From positions 124,001 to 188,000 of the forward strand of contig NZ_CP080544.1 of NCBI RefSeq assembly GCF_019551435.1: a stretch of 64,000 bases of DNA, written 5' to 3'. Positions 38,906-45,846 of this stretch are shown here, piece after piece (within the stretch, counting starts at the first letter, position 1; each line of letters begins with the position of its first letter). A model generated the notes under the pieces. The model was not told where the DNA came from. It was given only the letters and a program-made list of their open reading frames with translations, and searched no databases. Made by a program: the position numbers and the translations under genes. This DNA comes from Lysobacter soyae (GTDB lineage Bacteria; Pseudomonadota; Gammaproteobacteria; Xanthomonadales; Xanthomonadaceae).

Positions 38906-40720
38906 CTATGCGAAGTGCGGAATCAAAGGCCCGCCCAACCACAACCAGCGCGCCATCCATGCGCACACCGCAGCAACCAAAGCAGTGAGTGGCAATCCGA
39001 TGCGTAGGAAGTCGCCGAATTTGTACTGGCCCGGACCCAAGATCAGCAAATTGCCGTGATGACCGATCGGCGTCAGAAACGCCACGACGGCGCCAAGCGC
39101 AGTACAGACCACGAAAGGTGTCGCCGGCATGCCGAGTTCTTGCGCCAGTGAAATGGCGATCGGTCCGAGCAGGGCGGTGGTCGCCGAATCCGACATGATC
39201 TGCGTCAGAAGGGCTGCCAAGCTAAACATCACCAAAAGAATGGTGAGCGACGGCAATCCCGCCACAAAATGGTGCAAGCCGGTGGCCAACAGTTTTGCCG
39301 TGCCGGTTTGCTCCATCGCGATGCCCAAGGGAATCACCCCGGCGATCATCACGAAAATCCGCACGTCGATCTCGCGATAAGCGCGGGTGATGTCGACACA
39401 CTTCAGCACGACCATGGCCACCGCGCCGGCGAGAAACGCCAGTGGCGCCGGTATCCATTCGGTCACCGCCAGCACAATCGTTGCAATCAAAATCAACATC
39501 GCCAACGGCGCACGCAAGCGACGCATGCCTTCACCGCGGAAGGGCATCAACATCAAGAAACCATGATGGGCGGCGAGCTCCGAAAAACGCGACGGAACAC
39601 CCCAAAGCACAAGCAAATCGCCCTCACGCAAACGCGTATCAGACAAGCGCGGCGCGACCGTGCCTTCACGACGCCACAGCCCCGCTACTACCACACCGAA
39701 CTGATGGGCGAAATCCAACTCGCGAATCGAACGGCCGATGAATTCGGAACCGGGCGCGACCACCGCTTGCAACAACTGCGGCGAGCCTTCGTGCTCGTCG
39801 GTGGTCTTGGCGCCGAATCGGGTGATCGCATTCAAATCCAAACCCGGATGTTCATGCAAGGACTTCAACTCATCGGCATCGGTTTCGATCAAAAGCAAAT
39901 CGCCGCCCAACAACGGACTACTGTCGGTCAGATCTTTGCGCTCGGTGCCGTCGCGCAGCCAACCCAACACTTTGACGTTGGGCCCGATCGCCTTGCGCAA
40001 TTCCAATAAGGTGCGCGTGGCCCAGGCGCCGCCTTGCACCACCAACAATTCCGTTCTGTAGCGCTCGACGCGCATGTAGTCGTCGTCGGATTGCTCACCG
40101 CTGCGGCGCGGCAGCAGCCAGCGCGTCAATTGCATGTAGATCATGCCGACCGCAACCAGCGCCAAACCAATGGGCGTGATGCTGAAAATGCCGAGGCCTT
40201 CATGGGTGGCGCGTTCCAGCATGTTGTCGGCAATCAGGAACGCGGGCGCTGAAATCAACGTCAATGTTGTGCCCAGCGACGCCGCCAAGGACATCGGCAT
40301 CAGCAAGCGTGATGCCGGCAGATTCTTCTCTTTGGCGTGGCGGATGAGAATCGGCAACATCATCGCGGTGACCATCACGTGGTGGGTGAAGGCCGACAAC
40401 GCGGCAACCGTCGGCATCACCACGGCAATCGTTCGCCACTCGCGCCCGCCCGACGCCCGGCCGACCCATTGACCGATCCGTTCGGTGATGCCTGTGGCGC
40501 TGAGTGCGCCGGAAATCACGAAGACCGCGGCGATGATGATCGCCGGCTCACTGGAAAAACCGGCCAACGCATCCTTGCTGTCGAGCGTGCCGGTCACAAC
40601 CAATGCCAACAGCACCAGCATCGCGGAAACATCGATGCGCAACTTCTCACTTACGAACAAATACAGGCCACCCACAAGGATGGCCATGAACACGATTTGT
40701 TGTGCGGTCAGAGTAACCAT
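38906..40720 (-). CDS. SLC13/DASS-type permease with TrkA-C (RCK_C) domains
   Basis: 604 residues from the ATG at 40720. About 11-12 membrane helices in two blocks are separated by a cytosolic region of roughly residues 200-380. This contains two RCK_C-like units (KVLGWLRDGTERKDL and SEFIGRSIRELDFAHQFGV with LREGDLLVLWG). The C-terminal block has the anion-binding-type loop SDSATTALLGPIA. Family members carry dicarboxylates, sulfate or other anions with sodium or protons; the substrate here is unknown. The in-frame extension to 40795 lacks features. Confidence 0.88.
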   Translation of the reverse strand: MVTLTAQQIVFMAILVGGLYLFVSEKLRIDVSAMLVLLALVVTGTLDSKDALAGFSSEPAIIIAAVFVISGALSATGITERIGQWVGRASGGREWRTIAVVMPTVAALSAFTHHVMVTAMMLPILIRHAKEKNLPASRLLMPMSLAASLGTTLTLISAPAFLIADNMLERATHEGLGIFSITPIGLALVAVGMIYMQLTRWLLPRRSGEQSDDDYMRVERYRTELLVVQGGAWATRTLLELRKAIGPNVKVLGWLRDGTERKDLTDSSPLLGGDLLLIETDADELKSLHEHPGLDLNAITRFGAKTTDEHEGSPQLLQAVVAPGSEFIGRSIRELDFAHQFGVVVAGLWRREGTVAPRLSDTRLREGDLLVLWGVPSRFSELAAHHGFLMLMPFRGEGMRRLRAPLAMLILIATIVLAVTEWIPAPLAFLAGAVAMVVLKCVDITRAYREIDVRIFVMIAGVIPLGIAMEQTGTAKLLATGLHHFVAGLPSLTILLVMFSLAALLTQIMSDSATTALLGPIAISLAQELGMPATPFVVCTALGAVVAFLTPIGHHGNLLILGPGQYKFGDFLRIGLPLTALVAAVCAWMARWLWLGGPLIPHFA

Positions 40721-40804
40721 GATCGGGTTTCCGCTCCCTGAATTCACATGACTTGAACATCCCCTGTCAATCGCGCCGATAGAATGCGGAGACACGCACG
40801 CAGC

Positions 40805-41536
40805 ATGGATGATCGACAGGTGGCATTAGACCACACCGACGCAAAACGCCGCGTCGAGGAAACAGCAACACTGGATGGCTTGGCCCATGCGCTGTCGCAT
40901 GATGTGCGTGCCGCTTTCAGAAGTACGCATGGCTTCGCCCAAATCGTGGCAACGCGCGCTGCCGACACGCTCGTCCCGGACGATCTCGCTTTACTTCAGC
41001 GTGTTGTCGATGCCAGCCGACGCGGCACCGAGATGCTCGATCAATTGGTCATGTGGTTGCGAACCGCGCAACACGACACCAAATTCAGGGACGTCGACCT
41101 CGCGTTCTTATTGGATTGGTCCGCTTCTGAATTGGCGGCCGGCGAATTGGATCTGACGGTTGAAGGTAGTGCCGAAGTCCAGGGTGACGAACATCTGTTG
41201 AAGCGCCTGTTCGACGTGTTGCTCAGCAATGCGCGCAAGTTCTCCGCCGATGCTGCTCGACCTGCCCGCGTGCACGTGCAATTCCGGCAGGACGAACAAC
41301 ACGCGCATATCCGCATGCACGATGCCGGCATCGGCATTGACGCACAACATGCCGAGCGCGCATTCGAACCGTTTGTGCGCATCCACCCCGCTGAGAACCA
41401 TGGCGGCCAAGGGCTCGGCTTGGCGATGGCAAAATTGATTGTCGAAAAACATGCGGGCAGCATTTCACTGTCGCCGGCGCCGGAAGGCGGTAGCGTGGTG
41501 GTGATCTCATTGCCCAACGACGGGGGCCGGTCATGA
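40805..41536 (+). CDS. Soluble sensor histidine kinase
   Basis: 243 residues from ATG 40805 (GGAGA about 12 bases upstream; ATG 40784 is an alternative). No transmembrane segment or sensory domain precedes the HisKA domain, where H32 sits in LAHALSHDVRAAFRSTHGFAQ. The HATPase domain has the N-box LLSNARKFSADA, the G1 box HDAGIGID, and GGQGLGLAMAKLI. It must be fed by a partner or interact directly with a signal protein. Its stop overlaps the response-regulator start (ATGA), so kinase and regulator form one module just before the fap-like locus. Confidence 0.88.
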   Translation: MDDRQVALDHTDAKRRVEETATLDGLAHALSHDVRAAFRSTHGFAQIVATRAADTLVPDDLALLQRVVDASRRGTEMLDQLVMWLRTAQHDTKFRDVDLAFLLDWSASELAAGELDLTVEGSAEVQGDEHLLKRLFDVLLSNARKFSADAARPARVHVQFRQDEQHAHIRMHDAGIGIDAQHAERAFEPFVRIHPAENHGGQGLGLAMAKLIVEKHAGSISLSPAPEGGSVVVISLPNDGGRS

Positions 41537-41970
41537 GCATTCCGACCGTGTTGTTTGTTGAAGACAACGACGACGATTTGGAGCTGGCCAAGCTCGCGTT
41601 GCACAGTCTCGACGCGCCGGTGAACATTCATTTCGTGCGCAACGGATTGGAGGCTTTGGACTTTTTGTTTGCGCAAGGCGACTATGCCGATCGTGCCGGC
41701 GAGGCCTTGCCGAAACTGGTGATGCTCGATTTGAACTTGCCGCTGTTGGATGGCCGCGAAGTGCTGAAAATGATTCGCGAAAATCCACGCACGCAAGCGG
41801 TACCGGTGGTGGTGATGACAACCAGCGCGGAGCCGCCTGACTTGAACTCGGTCGTGCGTTTGCACGTCAACAGCTACGTTCAAAAGCCGATGGACTTCGA
41901 GCGCTTTCAAGCGCGATTGGTGCAAATCGTCCGCTATTGGCTGGAAGTGAATCAGGTCGCACAGACGTAA
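41533..41970 (+). CDS. Single-domain response regulator (Rcp1/CheY-like)
   Basis: 145 residues, receiver domain only. The acidic pair is in LFVEDNDDDLELA, the phosphorylation Asp in VMLDLNLPLLDG (residue 66), and the conserved Lys in YVQKPMDFE (residue 118). There is no output domain, so it signals by protein contact. It resembles the small regulators encoded with phytochrome-type kinases, and its kinase gene overlaps it. The next gene downstream is the first of the fap-like operon, 282 bases away behind its own sigma-54 promoter. Confidence 0.9.
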   Translation: MSIPTVLFVEDNDDDLELAKLALHSLDAPVNIHFVRNGLEALDFLFAQGDYADRAGEALPKLVMLDLNLPLLDGREVLKMIRENPRTQAVPVVVMTTSAEPPDLNSVVRLHVNSYVQKPMDFERFQARLVQIVRYWLEVNQVAQT

Positions 41971-41973
41971 TAT

Positions 41974-41991
41974 CGTTTCGTTTCTGAAACG
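41974..41991. promoter_or_regulatory. Inverted repeat 1 upstream of the sigma-54 promoter
   Basis: CGTTTC-gtttct-GAAACG: perfect 6-bp arms with a 6-base spacer, about 240 bases before the expected fap transcript start and 4 bases after the response-regulator stop codon. Its architecture is repeated at 42098-42115. Confidence 0.6.
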
Positions 41992-42097
41992 CGCTCTGTG
42001 CGCGCACCAAGGCGTTCGCCCTTCGCCTTCCTAGCCCATGGATACGAGCTATTCAGCCTTTCCGAAGCCCATGCGTCAGATTTTTCCGAACCGCATC

Positions 42098-42115
42098 TGT
42101 TTCCTGGAAGAAACA
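42098..42115. promoter_or_regulatory. Inverted repeat 2 upstream of the sigma-54 promoter
   Basis: TGTTTC-ctggaa-GAAACA: the same GTTTC/GAAAC arms and 6-base spacing as the first site. It sits about 117 bases upstream of the expected start, a normal distance for a sigma-54 activator site. Confidence 0.6.
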
Positions 42116-42188
42116 AAAACCTTGACGCGATCATCACGTTGGCGCCCTGAATTTCAAAATTAGTCTGTAAATTCAACTGCTTATAAAG

Positions 42189-42205
42189 TTGGCACGGTCT
42201 TCGCT
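42189..42205 (+). promoter_or_regulatory. Sigma-54 (RpoN) promoter of the fap-like operon
   Basis: TTGGCACG-gtct-TCGCT fits the -24/-12 consensus TTGGCACG-N4-TTGCT with one mismatch. The GG (42191-42192) and GC (42203-42204) are separated by exactly 10 bases. The transcript would start near 42216, leaving a leader of about 37 bases before the first ATG. The convergent regulator gene at 47150-48535 encodes a sigma-54 activator. Confidence 0.85.
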
Positions 42206-42252
42206 CTTATCCCTTGCACGTCGGATCCGCCGATGTTCGAAGGACAGAGACC

Positions 42253-42783
42253 ATGTACAGCGCCCATGCCACATTCAACACCCGCAGCCGCAGCGCACGT
42301 TGTGCGATGGCGATTGCCGTGGTGGTCGTGTGGTGCGCCGGCTTGGCGCTTGCCAGCGGCGCCCAAGCGCAAAGTGCACCTGCGGCAAAAGATCCGTCCA
42401 TCACCATCGGTCGCACGGTCAATCCGCGCATCGCCTATCGCGGCATTCCCAAAGAGGACATGCCGATTGCGGCCGAGGCGACGACCTTTCCACAAAAAAA
42501 ATTCCAAGAACAGATCGGTCAGGTCACCACGGTCGGCGATGACGCGCTCGGCATGACCCAAGCCGGTGGCGACGGCGTGCGCTCGGTGTTGAATGCCACG
42601 CTGGTGTCACCGACGTCGTCGTTGTCGCAATCAGTTGGTGCTCAAGGCGCCGGTGGCGGCGCGGTGCCGCGCGGCTTGAATGCCACAGTGGGTGGCGCTG
42701 TGGGCTCGGCAACCTCCGGCATTGGCGACAAAGTCACCGGCGCATTGAATACCGCATTGGGTTCGGTCGGAGGCACGCGATGA
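42253..42783 (+). CDS. fapA: FapA-like small secreted protein, first gene of the amyloid operon
   Basis: 176 residues from the ATG at 42253 (AAGGACAGAGA precedes it). A long basic leader and signal peptide (AMAIAVVVVWCAGLALA, cleavage near AQAQ-SA) is followed by a Pro/Lys segment and a Gly/Ala/Ser/Val-rich tail (GGAVGSATSGIGDKVTGALN) with no amyloid repeat. In Pseudomonas fap operons FapA is a small periplasmic protein that controls FapC/FapB assembly. I use the name by position only; sequence similarity was not tested. It overlaps the next gene by four bases (ATGA). Confidence 0.6.
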   Translation: MYSAHATFNTRSRSARCAMAIAVVVVWCAGLALASGAQAQSAPAAKDPSITIGRTVNPRIAYRGIPKEDMPIAAEATTFPQKKFQEQIGQVTTVGDDALGMTQAGGDGVRSVLNATLVSPTSSLSQSVGAQGAGGGAVPRGLNATVGGAVGSATSGIGDKVTGALNTALGSVGGTR

Positions 42784-43376
42784 AGCGTTGCCTGACCCCG
42801 GTGTGCTTGCTGTTCGGCATTACGCTGGCGCAGCCCGTGGCCGCGCAAAGTCTCGACCAAAGTCGCATCGGTGAATCCGCTGCGCAAGGCGCCAGCGGGC
42901 GTTTGTCCGTTAATCAAGCCGCGGGCGTCGGCAATGGCCAAGTGAACTTGATGGCCGTTGCACAAGGCAAGGCGTCATCCGCCAGCGCGCAGTCGAATCA
43001 AACCGCCCAGAATCCGGACACCGCACGCGCCGCCAGCAGCGACATCCAAGCGGGCGCTTTCGGCGGATTCCACGGCGCCTTGGCGTTGAATCAAACCGCA
43101 GGGGTCAACAACCTGCAATCCAATCTTTTGGTCATCCAGGCGAGCGACGGCGTCGCCACCACGGATGACGCGACCTTGGCGCAAACCGTCGCCATCGTCG
43201 CAGCACCGACTGAGGGGGCTGGGAGTGCACCGGAGGTGGCGCGCGAAGCACGCATTGATGCGAATGCTTTTCGTGGCGCCTCCGGTGTGCTCCAGGTCAA
43301 TCAGAGCGCGGGGGTCGGCAATTCCGCCACCAACGCCGTTGTTGTAAAGCTGCCGGCATCCGCCGGTGGAATGTGA
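42780..43376 (+). CDS. fapB: FapB-like secreted repeat protein (candidate minor amyloid subunit/nucleator)
   Basis: 198 residues with a signal peptide (PVCLLFGITLAQPVAAQS). Three copies of a 23-residue repeat lie at about 38-60, 96-118 and 166-189, of the form A-x-x-G-x-x-G-x-L-x-V-N-Q-x-A-G-V-x-N-x-x-x-N (for example LSVNQAAGVGNGQVN). They are separated by Ala/Gln/Ser-rich linkers of 30-50 residues, the spacing style of Fap subunits. Repeats are related to those in the next gene but keep an N-Q pair. The order argues for FapB. No Cys occurs in the mature part, so it lacks a CxxC. Confidence 0.7.
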   Translation: MKRCLTPVCLLFGITLAQPVAAQSLDQSRIGESAAQGASGRLSVNQAAGVGNGQVNLMAVAQGKASSASAQSNQTAQNPDTARAASSDIQAGAFGGFHGALALNQTAGVNNLQSNLLVIQASDGVATTDDATLAQTVAIVAAPTEGAGSAPEVAREARIDANAFRGASGVLQVNQSAGVGNSATNAVVVKLPASAGGM

Positions 43377-43406
43377 AACGACTAAACACCTACCAGGAGC
43401 ATCATC

Positions 43407-44225
43407 ATGAAACTGCAACTTACCGTTCTTGCGCTGGCCCTCGTTGCCGCACCGGCTTTCGCTGCCGACGATGCACGTACCAACACGCGCACTGACATCA
43501 CCAATGACATCTCCGTTCGCGGTCATGTTGCCGTCACCGGCAAGATCGACGTCAACGCAGAGTCTGCCGCCACCATCGATCAAGACCAAGCCACCACCGC
43601 CAACACTTCCTATGGCGATGGCGATGCCACCGCCGGCGCGCACAACAACGCCGGTCGTGACGCACAAGGCAATGTCGGTTTGAACATCGCCGCCGGCGTC
43701 GGCAATGCCCAATCCAACGATGTCGCTTTGTCGGCCGTGGATGGCAGCCGTGTCTTCGCAACCGCGATGTCCTTCAATACCCAAGGCACCTTCGGCAACC
43801 TCGCTGCCGGTGACGGCGCACGTGATGTGAACCTCACCGCCGCTGTGGACGGCAACGTCTTGCGTGACGCCAAAGGCAACATCGGCGTGAACGTGGCCGC
43901 AGGGGTGGGTAACGCCCAAAGCAACAGCCTCGCTGCTTCGGTCAACACCGGCGGCGGCAGTTCCTCGAGCGTTGCCCGTGGTGGTGGTCATGACGACGAC
44001 GATCACGACCGCGCCAAGCCGGAAGGTGCCATCGCCAAGGCCACGGCCGACAGCGAACAGCTGACGTTGATGAACGTCATCGACCCGGGCTGTGGTGATC
44101 TCGACACCAATGCCTCGATGTCGGGCAATGCCTTGCGCGGCGCCCAAGGCAACATCGGCGTGAACATCGCAGCCGGTGTCGGCAACGCGCAACACAACGG
44201 CCTCTCGATCGCAGTCGCGAACTAA
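43407..44225 (+). CDS. fapC: FapC-like secreted repeat protein (candidate major amyloid subunit)
   Basis: 272 residues, signal peptide LTVLALALVAAPAFA. Three highly similar repeats at about 86-104, 155-173 and 246-264 follow R-x-A-Q-G-N-I-G-V-N-I-A-A-G-V-G-N-A-Q-x-N. Asn and Gln spacing of this kind is expected to form beta-arcs in amyloid. Linkers are Thr/Asp/Ser-rich; the second holds GGGHDDDDHDR, a possible metal-binding patch. There is one Cys (DPGCGD), not the CxxC known for Pseudomonas FapC. RBS AGGAG is 9 bases ahead. Hairpins after the gene suggest it is expressed above its neighbours. Confidence 0.75.
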   Translation: MKLQLTVLALALVAAPAFAADDARTNTRTDITNDISVRGHVAVTGKIDVNAESAATIDQDQATTANTSYGDGDATAGAHNNAGRDAQGNVGLNIAAGVGNAQSNDVALSAVDGSRVFATAMSFNTQGTFGNLAAGDGARDVNLTAAVDGNVLRDAKGNIGVNVAAGVGNAQSNSLAASVNTGGGSSSSVARGGGHDDDDHDRAKPEGAIAKATADSEQLTLMNVIDPGCGDLDTNASMSGNALRGAQGNIGVNIAAGVGNAQHNGLSIAVAN

Positions 44226-44237
44226 GCCAACGGGTTA

Positions 44238-44300
44238 CTGCCTTTGCAGGCAGGTTTGTCCCCCCGGCGCAGCCCGGTCCGGTGTACGCACCGGCCGGGC
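44238..44300 (+). terminator. Double hairpin between the fapC- and fapD-like genes
   Basis: CTGCCT-ttgc-AGGCAG (44238-44253) is followed by GCCCGG-t-CCGGTG-tacg-CACCGG-CCGGGC (44272-44300), a 12-bp stem with one bulge. There is no long T-run, so this is more likely a stabiliser or partial attenuator that raises subunit mRNA over the downstream export genes. Confidence 0.6.
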
Positions 44301-44325
44301 GGCGCTCTTGCGAACGAAGGTCGAC

Positions 44326-45039
44326 ATGTTGCTGCGCTTGCTCCCTTGCCTATGGATTACCGCGATGGCGGCACCTTGTGTGCACGCCCAAGAGGTGCCC
44401 CGCGTGACGATGCATCTCAATGCATTGCCGGGCGATGCAATGGTGAACAAGCCGATCAAAACCCTGCGTGATCTGAAGTATCGCGACGTCGTACGCCAAG
44501 GCTATGACTACAGCTGCGGCAGTGCCGCGCTCGCCACCGTCTTGCGCTACGGCTACGGCAAAAACGTCGACGAAACCGCCATGATCAAAGACATGGTGTC
44601 GCATGCGGCCAACCCGGCGGATGTCGCACGCAGCGGATTTTCCATGCTGGACATGAAGCGCTACAGCGAACGCAACGGCATGCGCGCACATGGTTTCAAA
44701 GTCGATATCGAAGCGCTCTACCGGTTGCAGATCCCGGTGATCACCTTGCTCGACACCCGCGGCTACAAGCATTTCGTTGTCGTCAAAGGCGCCAATGCCG
44801 GTCGCATCATGATCGCGGATCCGGCCTTGGGTCATCGCGTCATCTATCAAGACGAATTTTTGAAGAACTGGAACGGCGTGGTCCTGGCGGTCATGACCGA
44901 CAGCGATTTCAATCGTGCCAGTTTTCTCATGCAAGACAAACATTCCAATGCACTGCTTCGCAGAAACGACGCCCTGTCGTGGTCTGCCGCACCCGTGCCT
45001 TTGGTCGAGCTCGGCCTGATCCGTGGCGACTTGATGTAA
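44326..45039 (+). CDS. fapD: FapD-like C39-family cysteine peptidase
   Basis: 237 residues from the ATG at 44326, giving a signal peptide (LLPCLWITAMAAPCVHA). The peptidase C39 core shows the catalytic Cys64 in GYDYSCGSAALATVL, His149 in GYKHFVVVKG and Asp165 in MIADPALGH. Unlike bacteriocin exporters it has no ABC module; stand-alone C39 proteins of this size occur in fap operons as FapD, required for fibre export or processing. A longer open frame starts at 44176 but overlaps fapC and the hairpins. Confidence 0.85.
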   Translation: MLLRLLPCLWITAMAAPCVHAQEVPRVTMHLNALPGDAMVNKPIKTLRDLKYRDVVRQGYDYSCGSAALATVLRYGYGKNVDETAMIKDMVSHAANPADVARSGFSMLDMKRYSERNGMRAHGFKVDIEALYRLQIPVITLLDTRGYKHFVVVKGANAGRIMIADPALGHRVIYQDEFLKNWNGVVLAVMTDSDFNRASFLMQDKHSNALLRRNDALSWSAAPVPLVELGLIRGDLM

Positions 45040-45057
45040 GCGCACGAGGAGAACGAC

Positions 45058-45825
45058 ATGAAACACCACAAATCATCCGGCACCCATCTGACCATCGGTC
45101 TGGCGATGCTGATCTTCATGCTGGCCAGTTGGAAGGCGAGTGCCGCCGAGACCACCGTACTGCGCGTCGAACGCGTGAGTGATGCGGATCTGGCGTTGAT
45201 TCAAGGCAAGTACTACGGCGCGAATCTCTTGGTTGGCGTCCGCGTAGACATGGTCTCCAACTGGCGCGCGCCCGACGGCGGATGGATGCAAGGGGTGGCC
45301 GCGGTACAGATGCAGCGTGATGCCAATGGCGCCATGCAGGTCTCTATCCACACCACGGCCGGCGCCACCGGCAGCACCGACGGGAGCACACCCCTGGTCG
45401 CCATCACCCGCAGCGCCACCGGTGCGGAAAGCGTTTCCGGCAACGGTTTGACCCAAGTCACCCAGCTCGCAGGCGACCGCAACAGTGTGGCCAATCTTGC
45501 CCAAATCTCGTTCGTGCCGACATTGGGGGATAGCAGCCAGTTCAACGGCAACAGCTATGCCTCGGCGGCGCAGGGCGGGTACAGCACTGAAGTGCGCTTT
45601 GCCGCCAACGGTATGTCCATGGCCTTGCAAGGCCCCAATGGCACCGCGATGCAAAGCGTCGGTGACGGCAATGGCGTGATGCAGGCCGCTCGCGTGGCGG
45701 GCGACAACCAGTCCGCCAACAACGCCCTCAATCTTCAAGTTCAAACATCCGGCGTCACTGAAGACCTGCAGCGTCAATGGGGTGTGCAGAACGCATTGTC
45801 CGGCCTTCGCGGTCTTCCACGTTGA
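45058..45825 (+). CDS. fapE: FapE-like secreted protein
   Basis: 255 residues with a signal peptide (LTIGLAMLIFMLASWKASAAE). After a beta-rich N-terminal domain it has two related segments, GNGLTQVTQLAGDRNSVAN (from residue 128) and GNGVMQAARVAGDNQSANN (from 204), which echo the Asn/Gln/Gly spacing of the subunits. FapE in Pseudomonas is a minor component found in fibres and bound to the exporter. Here it has no Cys, unlike FapE with its CxxC. It begins 18 bases after fapD, RBS GAGGAGAA. The name is by position and secretion. Confidence 0.65.
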   Translation: MKHHKSSGTHLTIGLAMLIFMLASWKASAAETTVLRVERVSDADLALIQGKYYGANLLVGVRVDMVSNWRAPDGGWMQGVAAVQMQRDANGAMQVSIHTTAGATGSTDGSTPLVAITRSATGAESVSGNGLTQVTQLAGDRNSVANLAQISFVPTLGDSSQFNGNSYASAAQGGYSTEVRFAANGMSMALQGPNGTAMQSVGDGNGVMQAARVAGDNQSANNALNLQVQTSGVTEDLQRQWGVQNALSGLRGLPR

Positions 45826-45846
45826 TCTTCCCGGGGGGGAATACTT

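Noticed and set aside
44326-45039. The C39 peptidase as a bacteriocin exporter component
   Set aside because: There is no ABC transporter or membrane domain fused to or next to it, and its neighbours are fap-type secreted proteins.
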